A stretch of 64,000 bases of DNA from Metallibacterium scheffleri (lineage in GTDB: Bacteria > Pseudomonadota > Gammaproteobacteria > Xanthomonadales > Rhodanobacteraceae): assembly GCF_002077135.1 (NCBI RefSeq), contig NZ_LDOS01000002.1:1116001-1180000 (forward strand). The letters run 5' to 3'. Both the position numbers and the translations under genes were made by a program. Position 1 is the first letter of the stretch. Each line of letters opens with the position of its first letter. Positions 32,557 through 40,490 of this stretch are shown here, in pieces. The notes under the pieces are model-generated. The model saw nothing but the letters and a program-made list of their open reading frames with translations. It did not search any database and was not told the origin of the DNA.

Positions 32557-33981
32557 ATGTCAGATCAATTCGATGTCATCGTCATCGGCGGCGGCCCCGC
32601 CGGCTATCACGCTGCGATCCGCGCCGCCCAGCTCGGCCTCAAGACCGCCTGCATCGATGCCTGGGCCGGCAAGGACGGCAAGCAGGCGCTTGGCGGAACC
32701 TGCCTCAACGTCGGCTGCATTCCATCCAAGGCGCTGCTGGATTCTTCCCGCCAGTTCTGGAATCTCACGCACGGATTCGAGGTACATGGCATCAGCGCCG
32801 GCAATCCGAAAATCGATGTCGCCGTCATGGTCGGGCGCAAGGAAAAAATCGTCAAACAGTTCACTGGCGGCGTGGCCATGCTGTTCAAGGCCAACAAGAT
32901 CGCCACGTATTTCGGCACCGGCAAGCTGCTCAAAAACCGCCAGGTCGAGGTCACCGCCGCGGACGGCGGCAAGCAAATGCTGCGAGCCACCAATGTGGTC
33001 CTCGCCACCGGCTCGGTGCCGATCGAGCTGCCGTTCGCGAAGTTCGATGGCAAGTACATCATCGACAACGCGGGCGCACTGGAACTGTCCGCCGTGCCCA
33101 GGCGCCTCGGCGTGATCGGCGCCGGCGTGATCGGGCTGGAACTGGGCAGCGTGTGGAAACGCCTGGGCAGCGAGGTGACCATCCTCGAGGCACTGCCGGA
33201 TTTCCTCGCCGCCGCCGATGCCGACATCGCCAAGGCCGCCGCACGTGAATTTGCCAAGCAGGGCCTCAATATCGAGATGGGCGCCAAGTTGTCCAAGGCC
33301 GAGGTCAAGGGCAACGAGGTCCACCTGACCTACACCGGCAAGGACGGCGAGAAAAAAATCGTGGTCGACAAGCTGCTGGTGGCAGTGGGCCGCCGCGCCT
33401 ACACCACCGGCGCGCTGGGCGAGGGCACTGACGTCAAGCTCGACGAACGCGGGCGCGTGATTGTGGACGAACACTGCTGGACGGGCGTCGAGGGCGTGTG
33501 GGCGGTCGGTGACTGCGTGCGCGGCCCGATGCTGGCGCACAAGGGCTTCGAGGAAGGTATCGCCGTGGCCGAGCTCATTGCCGGCAAGGCCGGACACGTC
33601 GATTACGACATCATCCCCTGGGTCATCTACACCGAGCCGGAAATCGCCTGGGCCGGCAAGACCGAGGCACAGGTCAAGGCCGAGGGCATCCCCTACAAGA
33701 CCGGCAGTTTCCCGTTCGCCGCCGTGGGCCGCGCGGTCGCCATGAACGAACCAGCCGGCCTGGTCAAGGTCATCGCCCACGCCGAAACCGATCGCCTGCT
33801 CGGCGTGCACATGGTCGGCGCCAATGTCTCCGAGCTGATCGCCGAGGCCGTGGTGGCCATGGCGTTCAAGGGCTCCGCCGAAGACTTGGCGCGCATCATC
33901 CATGCACACCCGACACTGAGTGAAGCCGTGCACGAGGCGGCGATGTCCGTGGACAAGCGCGCCATCCACCGCGCCAACTGA
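32557..33981 (+). CDS. lpd: Dihydrolipoamide dehydrogenase (E3)
   Basis: A flavoprotein disulfide reductase that reoxidises dihydrolipoyl groups with NAD+. The 474-residue protein has the FAD motif VIGGGPAGYHAAIRAAQ, the redox-active pair in GGTCLNVGCIPSK, the NAD motif GVIGAGVIGLELGSVW, and the C-terminal dimer-interface His-Glu in HAHPTLSEAVHEA. It completes the OGDH operon after a 113-base gap. It could also serve pyruvate dehydrogenase and, by inference, any lipoate-dependent sulfur oxidation protein in this organism. The stop codon is part of a small hairpin that leads into the tandem repeats. Confidence 0.96.
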   Translation: MSDQFDVIVIGGGPAGYHAAIRAAQLGLKTACIDAWAGKDGKQALGGTCLNVGCIPSKALLDSSRQFWNLTHGFEVHGISAGNPKIDVAVMVGRKEKIVKQFTGGVAMLFKANKIATYFGTGKLLKNRQVEVTAADGGKQMLRATNVVLATGSVPIELPFAKFDGKYIIDNAGALELSAVPRRLGVIGAGVIGLELGSVWKRLGSEVTILEALPDFLAAADADIAKAAAREFAKQGLNIEMGAKLSKAEVKGNEVHLTYTGKDGEKKIVVDKLLVAVGRRAYTTGALGEGTDVKLDERGRVIVDEHCWTGVEGVWAVGDCVRGPMLAHKGFEEGIAVAELIAGKAGHVDYDIIPWVIYTEPEIAWAGKTEAQVKAEGIPYKTGSFPFAAVGRAVAMNEPAGLVKVIAHAETDRLLGVHMVGANVSELIAEAVVAMAFKGSAEDLARIIHAHPTLSEAVHEAAMSVDKRAIHRAN

Positions 33982-33990
33982 AATCAGGAT

Positions 33991-34211
33991 GATTTCATCC
34001 CGCGCAGGCCATGGATGGCCGGCGCCGCGGGATCCATGATGAGAAAGCTGATTTCATCCCGCGCAGGCCATGGATGGCCGGCGCCGCGGGATCCATGATG
34101 AGAAAGCTGATTTCATCCCGCGCAGGCCATGGATGGCCGGCGCCGCGGGATCCATGATGAGAAAGCTGATTTCATCCCGCGCAGGCCATGGATGGCCGGC
34201 GCCGCGGGATC
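33991..34211. repeat. 59-bp tandem repeat, 3.75 copies, each with a hairpin
   Basis: Copies begin at 33991, 34050, 34109 and 34168; the first three are full 59-base units and identical by eye, and the last stops after 44 bases. Each unit contains a strong inverted repeat: outer arms ATCCCGCG and CGCGGGAT, inner arms GGCCA and TGGCC with loop TGGA. The spacer between hairpins is CCATGATGAGAAAGCTGATTT, less one base. The first hairpin is preceded by another short one, TGAAATC/GATTTCA, overlapping the lpd stop. Because 59 is not a multiple of three, no single frame encodes a repeated peptide. It lies between lpd and the YhdH-like gene and could end lpd transcription. Confidence 0.9.
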
Positions 34212-34251
34212 TGCCGTATCTGCTGACGACCACGGGCCGGATGACAAGGCG

Positions 34252-35256
34252 ATGCAATGCGACCGTTTCAATGCTTTTCGTATCCACAGCGATGCATCGG
34301 GTTATCGCGCGGGCTTCGAGCACATCGGTCTCGACGACCTGACTCCGGGCAATGTCACCGTACGCGTGGCCTGGTCTTCGGTGAACTACAAGGACGCGCT
34401 GGCCGCGACTGGCAGGGGCAAGATCCTGCGACGCTTCCCGCTGGTCGGCGGCATCGATCTGGCCGGGCATGTGGTGGACTCTTCCGATGCGCGCTACCGA
34501 TCCGGGGACGCGGTACTCGTGACCGGCTGCGGCCTCGGCGAGACGCGCGATGGCGGCTACGCCGAGTTCGCGCGCGTGGCGGCCGATGACGTGATCGCGC
34601 TGCCCGCCGGCATGACGTTGCGCGAAACCATGATCCTCGGCACCGCCGGTTTCACGGCGGGTCTGGCGCTGTTGCGCATGCAGCAGAACGGCCAGCATGC
34701 CGGTCTCGGTCCGCTGGCCATCACCGGCGCCAGCGGCGGCGTGGGCATGCTGGCGGTGGCGATCTTCGCGCGCGCCGGTTATGTCGTGCACGCCATCAGC
34801 GGCAAACCCGAGCACGCCGATTTCCTGCGCCAGATCGGCGCGACCGAGGTACTGCCACGCACGACCCTGCCCGCGCAATCCAGGGCGCTGGAATCGGTAC
34901 GTTTCGGCGGCGCCCTCGATACCGTCGGCGGACCTGCACTGGCGACGCTGCTGGCCTGTTGCGCGCCCTATGGCAATGTCGCCTGCTGCGGCCTCGCGGC
35001 CAGCGCCGCGCTCGAAAGTACGGTGATGCCGTTCATCCTGCGCGGTGTCAGCCTGCTTGGGATCGCCTCGACCGACACGCCGCACGCGCAGCGCATGGCC
35101 GTTTGGCAACACCTCGCCAGCGACTGGCGTCCACATGCGCTGGAGACCGTCGCCACACGCGCAATCGATTTCGCGCAATTGCCTGGCATATTCGCTGGTT
35201 ACCTCGCCGGTCAGGCATTCGGCCGTACCGTCGTGCGCGTGGCCGGCGATGCCTGA
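34252..35256 (+). CDS. YhdH/YhfP-family quinone oxidoreductase (acrylyl-CoA reductase-like)
   Basis: A medium-chain dehydrogenase/reductase without the catalytic zinc ligands. E. coli YhdH (AcuI) is an NADPH-dependent acrylyl-CoA reductase. The 334-residue protein starts MQCDRFNAFRIH. Family blocks are AWSSVNYKDALAATGRGKI, PLVGGIDLAGHVVDS, GYAEFARV, and the cofactor loop ITGASGGVGMLAVAI. The frame is open upstream into the tandem repeats (to 34129), but the repeat-derived peptide is not family-like, so I start at 34252. AAGG sits only two bases from the ATG, so initiation may be inefficient. The physiological substrate is not evident. Confidence 0.85.
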   Translation: MQCDRFNAFRIHSDASGYRAGFEHIGLDDLTPGNVTVRVAWSSVNYKDALAATGRGKILRRFPLVGGIDLAGHVVDSSDARYRSGDAVLVTGCGLGETRDGGYAEFARVAADDVIALPAGMTLRETMILGTAGFTAGLALLRMQQNGQHAGLGPLAITGASGGVGMLAVAIFARAGYVVHAISGKPEHADFLRQIGATEVLPRTTLPAQSRALESVRFGGALDTVGGPALATLLACCAPYGNVACCGLAASAALESTVMPFILRGVSLLGIASTDTPHAQRMAVWQHLASDWRPHALETVATRAIDFAQLPGIFAGYLAGQAFGRTVVRVAGDA

Positions 35257-35311
35257 GCCGGCTTGCATCCGTTGCATCCATCACCCACTGCAATACATCA
35301 GGAGGACCCGC

Positions 35312-35812
35312 ATGAAATGCCGCCACAAGAAGTCCGCGCTTGCGCTGCTCGCGCTGACATTGCTGCCCGCGCTGGCCTGGGCCAATGCGCCCGCGACCCG
35401 GTTGCAGCCCGGTTTATGGCAGTTCCACTACACCTCCACGGTGGAGATGGCCGGGCACGCGGTTCCGGCCATGAACCAGAGCGCGCAGCAGTGCATCAAG
35501 GACACCAACCCGGCCAAGTTGCCGTTGATGCCCAAGCTGCCGTCCAACATCAAGTGCACGGCGCCGACGCTGCAGACCAGCGACAAGGGCTACCACGTGA
35601 CCATGGCCTGCACCGCCAGCGAACCCAACGGCATGGTGACCCAGTTGGATGAGGACTTCATGATCGCGCCCAGCGATGACGGCAGCCAGATCCGTTTCGA
35701 TGGCACCGTGCATCAGCGCATCACCGGTTCACCGATGCCCATTCCCGCCGCGCTGGTGAAAATTTCGGCCCAAGGTCACCGCATCGGTCTGTGCCTGGCA
35801 GCGAAGCACTGA
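35312..35812 (+). CDS. Periplasmic DUF3617-like protein
   Basis: A 166-residue exported protein of unknown function. It has a Sec signal peptide (MKCRHKKS, hydrophobic core LALLALTLLPALAWA, cleavage near residue 25). The mature part has the usual DUF3617 pattern: LQPGLWQFHYTSTVEM near the start, then a QCIKD motif, two further Cys in KCTAP and MACTAS, and a final ISAQGHRIG segment. GGAGG lies 6 bases before the ATG. Proteins of this type are common in Xanthomonadales but have no assigned role. Confidence 0.8.
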   Translation: MKCRHKKSALALLALTLLPALAWANAPATRLQPGLWQFHYTSTVEMAGHAVPAMNQSAQQCIKDTNPAKLPLMPKLPSNIKCTAPTLQTSDKGYHVTMACTASEPNGMVTQLDEDFMIAPSDDGSQIRFDGTVHQRITGSPMPIPAALVKISAQGHRIGLCLAAKH

Positions 35813-35898
35813 TCGCACATGACCGGCACCGCATCACGTTCGATGCGGTGCAGCTGGTGTTAAGCTTTGCAGGAACTTCCTGCCCCTCGGTAACGTTC

Positions 35899-36264
35899 AT
35901 GGCGCGTGTTCTCATCGTCGATGACTCCCCCTCGCAGCTGATCGGCCTGAAGCGGATCATGGAGAAACTCGGCCATGCCGTGATCACCGCCGAGGACGGT
36001 GTCACCGGCGTGGAAGCCGCACGTCGCGAGCTGCCCGACCTGATCCTGATGGACGTGGTGATGCCCAATCTCAATGGCTTCCAGGCCACGCGCAGCATCG
36101 CCAAGGATCCGGCCACCGCGCACATCCCGGTGATCCTGGTGACCACCAAGGACCAAGCCACCGATCGCCTCTGGGGGCTGCGCCAGGGCGCGCGTGCCTA
36201 TGTCACCAAGCCGATCAATGAAACCGAGCTGGGCGAAGCCCTGCGCGAAGTGCTGGGCGGCTGA
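35899..36264 (+). CDS. pilH: PilH-like response regulator (single receiver domain)
   Basis: A stand-alone CheY-type receiver of 121 residues. The phosphoacceptor is Asp52 (LILMDVVMPNLNG), with the acidic pair in LIVDDS, the conserved Thr in LVTTKDQ and the Lys in YVTKP. The opening MARVLIVDDSPSQL and the middle GFQATRSIAKDPATAHIPVI resemble PilH of the type IV pilus chemosensory system. The other pil-chp genes are not next to it, so the assignment to twitching motility is from similarity only. The start was set at the family opening, inside a longer open frame. Confidence 0.82.
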   Translation: MARVLIVDDSPSQLIGLKRIMEKLGHAVITAEDGVTGVEAARRELPDLILMDVVMPNLNGFQATRSIAKDPATAHIPVILVTTKDQATDRLWGLRQGARAYVTKPINETELGEALREVLGG

Positions 36265-36285
36265 GCGATTACATCTGGCGCGCCA

Positions 36286-37185
36286 TCAAGCGCGCGGATC
36301 GAACGTGCTGAAGGTCTTCTGCAACGCCTCGTAGGCCTTGCGCCCTGCGGCATCGTCGGCGGGCGGCGTGCGGATCAGCAGCTCGACGATTTGATCACCC
36401 GGCACCTGCCCGGGCATGCCGCGGCCCTTCAAACGCAGCCTGCGCCCGGATTGCGACCCTGCGGGCAGTTTGAGATCGACCGTACCCGCGAGCGTCGGCA
36501 CCGGTACCGTTGCGCCCAGCGCCGCTTCCCAGGGGGCCACCGGCAGCGATACCAGCACGTCGCGGCCTTCCAGGCGAAACCGCGGATCGTCGCGCAGCAC
36601 GACTTCCAGCAGCACGTCACCCGCGGGCTGACCGCCACTGCCAGGGTGCCCCTGCCCGCTGAGCCGGATCACCTGACCACTGAGTATGCCCGCGGGAATC
36701 TTTACCTCGAGCACACGCTCACGGTTGCCATCGCGCAAGGCGAAGCGCGTCTTGCCGCCCGTGAAGGCCGTGACCAGATCCACCTCGAGCATGGCGCGCA
36801 AATCGTGGCCGCGCCTTGCACGTGGCGCCCCTCGGGCACCCCCGTGCGCACCACCAAACAGGCTCTCGAAGAAATCGCTGAACCCCTCCTGGCCCTCGAA
36901 ATCACCCGCCCCCTGGGCAGCAGGCTGCCCCCAACCCGGCGGTGGATGAAAGCTCTCGCCTGCACGGTAGCCGCCTGCACGCACTTGGTCATAAGACGCG
37001 CGCTTGTCCTTGTCGCGCAGTACCTCGTAGGCTTCGTTGACTGACTTGAAGCGCTCCTCGGCCCCGGTTTCCTTGCTGACATCCGGATGATATTTGCGCG
37101 CCAGCTTGCGGTAGGCCGACTTGATCTCGGCCTCGCTGGCGTCGGGCTTCACCCCGAGTGTGTCGTAGTAATCCTTGAACTCCAT
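36286..37185 (-). CDS. cbpA: DnaJ-like co-chaperone CbpA
   Basis: A DnaJ-family co-chaperone of DnaK. The 299-residue protein has an N-terminal J-domain with the HPD tripeptide at residues 33-35, a Gly/Phe-rich segment ([24 protein letters not shown]) and two C-terminal substrate-binding beta-domains ([41 protein letters not shown]). It lacks the zinc-finger repeats of DnaJ, as CbpA does. It starts only 19 bases after the hsp20 terminator's U-tract, so its transcription probably depends on read-through from hsp20. E. coli CbpA also binds curved DNA; that activity cannot be judged here. Confidence 0.9.
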   Translation of the reverse strand: MEFKDYYDTLGVKPDASEAEIKSAYRKLARKYHPDVSKETGAEERFKSVNEAYEVLRDKDKRASYDQVRAGGYRAGESFHPPPGWGQPAAQGAGDFEGQEGFSDFFESLFGGAHGGARGAPRARRGHDLRAMLEVDLVTAFTGGKTRFALRDGNRERVLEVKIPAGILSGQVIRLSGQGHPGSGGQPAGDVLLEVVLRDDPRFRLEGRDVLVSLPVAPWEAALGATVPVPTLAGTVDLKLPAGSQSGRRLRLKGRGMPGQVPGDQIVELLIRTPPADDAAGRKAYEALQKTFSTFDPRA

Positions 37186-37204
37186 GATGCCCTCATCTTG
37201 GAAC

Positions 37205-37240
37205 AAAAAGGCCTGCGGCAGCGCTGAGTCTGCCGCAGGC
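37205..37240 (-). terminator. Terminator/attenuator between hsp20 and cbpA
   Basis: On the minus strand GCCTGCGGCAG, an 8-base loop, CTGCCGCAGGC and then CTTTTTG. The 11-base-pair perfect stem with a U-run is a classical rho-independent terminator. It leaves only 19 bases before the cbpA ATG, so it would act as an attenuator for cbpA. Confidence 0.85.
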
Positions 37241-37272
37241 CGCATCCCGGCGCACGATGCACGCGCCGCAAA

Positions 37273-37725
37273 TTACTCGGCTACAGCAATCCGGCGCGGC
37301 GTCGTTTCGGGACGCTTCGGGATCACGATCTCCAGCACGCCGTGCCTGCCCTGGGCGCTGATGTTGTCCGGATCGGCGCTGTCCGGCAGCGCGAAGCGAC
37401 GGTAAAACATGCCGTGCGAGCGCTCGATACGCGTGAACTTGCCCTTTTCGTCCTTGTCCTTGTGCTCGGCACTGCGCTCGCCCTTGATCGAGAGGATGCC
37501 GCGATCCATGTGCACTTCGATGTTCTTCGGGTCGACGCCTGGAATATCCGCCAGGATCACAAAGCGCTTGTCTTCCTCGCGGATGTCCACGCGCGGCATC
37601 CACTGGCTGGTGACGACGTTGGATTGATCGCTTTCATCACCGCCAAAAAAGCGCTCGAACGCCTGTTTCATTTCTTCCTGCAGGCCGTTCTGGCCCGCCC
37701 ATGGGGTGTAACGGGTAATGGTCAT
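37273..37725 (-). CDS. Small heat shock protein, Hsp20/alpha-crystallin family
   Basis: An ATP-independent holdase that binds unfolding proteins under stress. The 150-residue protein has a short N-arm containing FERFFGG, an alpha-crystallin domain (MPRVDIREEDKRFVILADIPGVDPKNIEV to GVLEIVIPK region) with the conserved GVLEI near the C-terminus, and an IAVAE tail with the assembly-type I-x-V motif. GAGGAG precedes the ATG at 37725. A very good sigma-32 promoter lies 47 bases upstream. It is followed by a terminator and cbpA. Confidence 0.93.
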   Translation of the reverse strand: MTITRYTPWAGQNGLQEEMKQAFERFFGGDESDQSNVVTSQWMPRVDIREEDKRFVILADIPGVDPKNIEVHMDRGILSIKGERSAEHKDKDEKGKFTRIERSHGMFYRRFALPDSADPDNISAQGRHGVLEIVIPKRPETTPRRIAVAE

Positions 37726-37771
37726 GCTCGTTCTCCTCGGGTTCATGCGGCACTGCTGCCGCCTGTTTCCG

Positions 37772-37800
37772 ATGTAGGGATTCCGCGATCCGCTTTCAAG
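37772..37800 (-). promoter_or_regulatory. Sigma-32 heat-shock promoter of hsp20
   Basis: On the minus strand a perfect CTTGAAA -35, a 14-base spacer and CCCTACAT as -10 (consensus CCCCATNT). Position, spacing and the downstream hsp20 gene agree, so this is the best-supported heat-shock promoter in the window. Confidence 0.75.
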
Positions 37801-37873
37801 CAGGGCGACCGCGCGCCGCAGCTATGATGGCGGCTGCGGTGTGGCCGCAATCCCCCATCAACGGAGTACTCCC

Positions 37874-38356
37874 ATGACCATCAAGACCGGTGATCGCATT
37901 CCCGAAGTCAGCGTCAACGTCGTGCGCAACGGCAAGACTGAAACCGTGTCCAGCAGCAGTCTGTTCAAGGGTCGCAAAGTGGTGCTGTTCGCGGTGCCCG
38001 GTGCGTTCACGCCGACCTGCTCGCTCAAGCATCTTCCTTCATACATCGACAGCGCTGAGGCATTTGCCAAACGTGGCGTCGATCTGCTGTGCCTGGCGGT
38101 GAATGACGCCTTCGTGATGCAGGCCTGGGCCGCCAGCGAGAAAGCACCGGCAAGCATCGCCATGCTGGCCGACGGCAACGGTGCATTCACCAGGGCGCTG
38201 GGTCTGGAACTCGACGCCAGCGGTTTCGGCATGGGCCTGCGCGCGCAGCGTTTTGCCCTGTACGCCGACGATGGCGTGATCAAGGTGCTGCACATCGAGG
38301 CGCCAGGCGAGTTCAAGGTTTCCGGCGCTGACGCGATGCTCGCCGAACTGACCTGA
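37874..38356 (+). CDS. Peroxiredoxin, Prx5-type
   Basis: A thiol peroxidase that reduces hydroperoxides, usually with glutathione/glutaredoxin as electron donor. The 160-residue protein has the peroxidatic Cys49 in VPGAFTPTCSLKHLPSYI, the Prx5 signature, and a second Cys at 73 in LLCLAVND. There is no fused glutaredoxin domain. GGAG lies 8 bases before the ATG. It is divergent from hsp20. It is 83 bases upstream of the amidotransferase-like gene that precedes the sulfur-oxidation cluster; a protective role there would be inference. Confidence 0.9.
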   Translation: MTIKTGDRIPEVSVNVVRNGKTETVSSSSLFKGRKVVLFAVPGAFTPTCSLKHLPSYIDSAEAFAKRGVDLLCLAVNDAFVMQAWAASEKAPASIAMLADGNGAFTRALGLELDASGFGMGLRAQRFALYADDGVIKVLHIEAPGEFKVSGADAMLAELT

Positions 38357-38439
38357 GTGCACGGCGCGCAGGGCACCTCGATAGGACCTTTCGAAGTGCC
38401 CCATGCTGAAACGCAAGCCCTAACCGATCGAGAATCGCG

Positions 38440-39132
38440 ATGCTGACGCTGTGTGCCGTGCAACACACCGAGGGCGAATACCTCGGTCTGATGGAAGATC
38501 ACTTCGAGAGCCGTGCGATACGCTTTCTTTATACGCGCCCCTTCGTTGCCGGCGGCAGCATCCCAGCCGACGTGCATGGTTTCGATGGGCTGGTTTTGCT
38601 TGGCGCAGGTCCGCGCGGTGTGGTCAGCGGCGAGATCCTGCCCAGCCTCAACGCCGAGTTGCGCCTGACGGATGCGTTCCTGCAGGCAGGCCTGCCGGTG
38701 ATCGGCGTTGGCGTCGGCAGCCTGATCCTCGCCATCGCCGCCGGTGGTGGCGCGCAAGCATACCCGCTGCGCTTCAGCATCGGCGAAGCGCGACGCAGTG
38801 CTGTCGATGCCCTGGCGGGCCACTTGCCGGAGCGTTTTCCCTACGCCATGTACATGCGCGACCGCGTGCAATTGCCCGCGGATGCACGCGTGTTGGCCAT
38901 CGACGAGAGCGATGCCCCGATGATCTTCCAGGTGCGTGACAACTGCCTCGGTTTCAGCGCGCATCCCGGCATCAAGTCGGGGATGATCGAGGATCTGGTC
39001 ATGGAGTTCGACGAAGTCCCCGAAAACATCCCCCGGACCCTTGCGCAAATGGCCGCGCAACAGCGCGCGATTGCCGATGCCCTGAGCGAAATCATGGTCG
39101 GCGTGGTCAAAATCACCAGCCTGATGCGCTGA
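38440..39132 (+). CDS. Glutamine-amidotransferase-like protein with a degenerate active site
   Basis: A 230-residue protein with the class I GATase fold pattern: N-terminal LTLCAVQHTEGEYLGLMEDHF, then GFDGLVLLGAGPRG, a nucleophile-elbow region at residues 89-93, and a C-terminal GFSAHPG. The catalytic Cys of the GxCxG elbow is replaced: the motif reads GVGVG, with Gly91 in the Cys place. The His of the HPE motif is kept (His175), but its Glu is Gly177. The protein therefore cannot be a normal glutaminase. As I recall, GATase-like genes also accompany the lipoate-assembly genes of some sHdr clusters, which would fit this position, but that link needs checking. It lies 169 bases upstream of dsrE. 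Confidence 0.72.
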   Translation: MLTLCAVQHTEGEYLGLMEDHFESRAIRFLYTRPFVAGGSIPADVHGFDGLVLLGAGPRGVVSGEILPSLNAELRLTDAFLQAGLPVIGVGVGSLILAIAAGGGAQAYPLRFSIGEARRSAVDALAGHLPERFPYAMYMRDRVQLPADARVLAIDESDAPMIFQVRDNCLGFSAHPGIKSGMIEDLVMEFDEVPENIPRTLAQMAAQQRAIADALSEIMVGVVKITSLMR

Positions 39133-39177
39133 GCCACGCTCGCGCTCACGGCTTGTGAATTCGTAAGCCGCGAAACC

Positions 39178-39236
39178 TTGACATTAGCGCCACGCTCATG
39201 TTGCGGCGCCACGTGTTTACATCAGATTCCTCTGAT
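39178..39236 (+). promoter_or_regulatory. Putative control region of the sHdr cluster
   Basis: The gap before dsrE contains TTGACA at 39178-39183, a direct repeat GCGCCACG at 39187-39194 and 39206-39213 (19 bases apart), and a perfect inverted repeat ATCAGA-TTCC-TCTGAT at 39221-39236. No good -10 box fits the TTGACA at normal spacing. An imperfect palindrome centred on GAATTC (39158-39163) lies just upstream. The inverted repeat is a candidate operator; which regulator binds is unknown. Confidence 0.4.
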
Positions 39237-39301
39237 ACAACAAGCCCCGACCTGAGGCCAAATGTCGCGCCTCGCCCTGTACCAATAACGGAGACCCGAC
39301 C

Positions 39302-39682
39302 TTGGCAAAAAAGCTCCTGATCATGCTGGTCAACACCGACCCGCGCAACGGCGAGGAACTGGGCGCGCCGTTCTTCCAGGCCTCGGTGGCCGCCGCCATG
39401 GATTATGAAGTCGAGGTGGTCTGCACCGCGACCGCAGGCCGGCTGATGAAAAAAGGCGTGGCCGAAAAACTCGTGGTCAAGGAAGGTTCGCCCAAGACCG
39501 TATACGACTTCATCAAGGAAGCCCACGAAGCCGGTGTGAAGTTCCTGTGCTGTTCGCCCAACCTCGACCTGTTCGACATGACCAAGGAGGATCTGATTCC
39601 CGAGTGCTCGGGCATCGTCGGTGGCGCCTATGTCATCGAGGAGGTCATGGAAGGCGACAACACGAAGGTGCTCAGCTACTGA
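39302..39682 (+). CDS. dsrE: DsrE-family sulfurtransferase (DsrE3C-like)
   Basis: A small cytoplasmic sulfur-relay protein, 126 residues, the first gene of the sHdr cluster. The DsrE fold is visible as KKLLIMLVNTDPRNGEELG, a central FFQASVAAAMDYEVEVVC, and FLCCSPNLDLF with adjacent Cys83 and Cys84, followed by Cys102 in PECSGIVGG. Cysteines at 83 and 84 agree with what I recall for DsrE3C proteins that exchange sulfur with TusA. The start is a TTG at 39302 with GGAG 8 bases upstream; an internal ATG at residue 8 would remove the first beta-strand. It probably receives or delivers persulfide sulfur from TusA to the sHdr complex. Confidence 0.85.
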   Translation: MAKKLLIMLVNTDPRNGEELGAPFFQASVAAAMDYEVEVVCTATAGRLMKKGVAEKLVVKEGSPKTVYDFIKEAHEAGVKFLCCSPNLDLFDMTKEDLIPECSGIVGGAYVIEEVMEGDNTKVLSY

Positions 39683-39719
39683 TCTCGCAATCCGGCCTGC
39701 ACGGCTGGAGGAGTGCGTT

Positions 39720-40451
39720 ATGACGACCGCATCACTCGCTGTTGGCGACCCGTTTGCGACCACCGAGGTCGCCACGCGCGAAAAACTCGAAGAGATTTTC
39801 GGCGACATCAAATCGCATGCGTTGTATGACCATGAGCTCTATGGCTGCCTCAACTGCGGTATCTGCACCGCCACCTGCCCGGCCGCGCATTACTACGACT
39901 TCTCGCCGCGCGAAATCGTGCAACTGCTGCTGACCGAGAATCTGGAAGGCATCTACGACGCGATGCAGGAAAAGATATGGGCCTGCGCCCAGTGCTACAC
40001 CTGCGCCGCACGCTGCCCGTTCCACAACTCGCCCGGCGGATTGATCATGCTGATGCGCGAAACCGCGATCAAGCACGGCATGCAGTCGGCAAAAGATGTG
40101 CTCAAGCCATTCACGCGCGTACTGATGAAGCTGATCACCACCGGCAACCAGTTGGCCCCCAACATGATCACGGCGGATGCGTTCGCCGACTGGGGGCCAG
40201 GCATCGCGAAGATCAATGCACCGCTGGACGTCCTGCGCAAGGCCATCCCGGTACCCACCATGCACACGCTGGACACCGCCTGGGTGGTGAACATCAAGAC
40301 TTCGATCGAGCTGTACACCATCTGGGAAGCTTCCGGCGTACTCGACCAGCTGGAGACCATCGACCCCAATCTGTTCGATGTGGTCACCGACATCATGGAC
40401 GAGAAGCGCGACGAATATCAGGAGTGGCTTGACGAGCACGAAGCCGCCTAG
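39720..40451 (+). CDS. shdrC1: sHdr complex iron-sulfur subunit C1
   Basis: An electron-carrying ferredoxin-like subunit of the sulfur-oxidising heterodisulfide-reductase-like complex. The 243-residue protein binds two [4Fe-4S] clusters: CLNCGICTATCP (Cys43, 46, 49, 53) and CAQCYTCAARCP (Cys89, 92, 95, 99). The remaining C-terminal part has the SIELYTIWEASGVLDQL segment. A strong GGAGGAG lies upstream of the ATG at 39720; the frame is open further upstream inside dsrE, but that part is not HdrC-like. It is homologous to HdrC of methanogens, where it passes electrons between HdrA and HdrB. Confidence 0.93.
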   Translation: MTTASLAVGDPFATTEVATREKLEEIFGDIKSHALYDHELYGCLNCGICTATCPAAHYYDFSPREIVQLLLTENLEGIYDAMQEKIWACAQCYTCAARCPFHNSPGGLIMLMRETAIKHGMQSAKDVLKPFTRVLMKLITTGNQLAPNMITADAFADWGPGIAKINAPLDVLRKAIPVPTMHTLDTAWVVNIKTSIELYTIWEASGVLDQLETIDPNLFDVVTDIMDEKRDEYQEWLDEHEAA

Positions 40452-40490
40452 CACACGTCCATTTCATCAAGTCAGCAAACGAGGTATCCC

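Noticed and set aside
33991-34211. CRISPR array
   Set aside because: The units are contiguous identical 59-base repeats with no unique spacers, and no cas gene is nearby.
34129-34251. Coding start of the YhdH-like protein inside the tandem repeats
   Set aside because: The added peptide is repeat-derived and unlike the family; the internal ATG at 34252 gives the normal N-terminus.
39178-39206. Standard sigma-70 promoter from TTGACA at 39178
   Set aside because: No AT-rich -10 box lies 15-19 bases downstream, so the hexamer alone is not enough.
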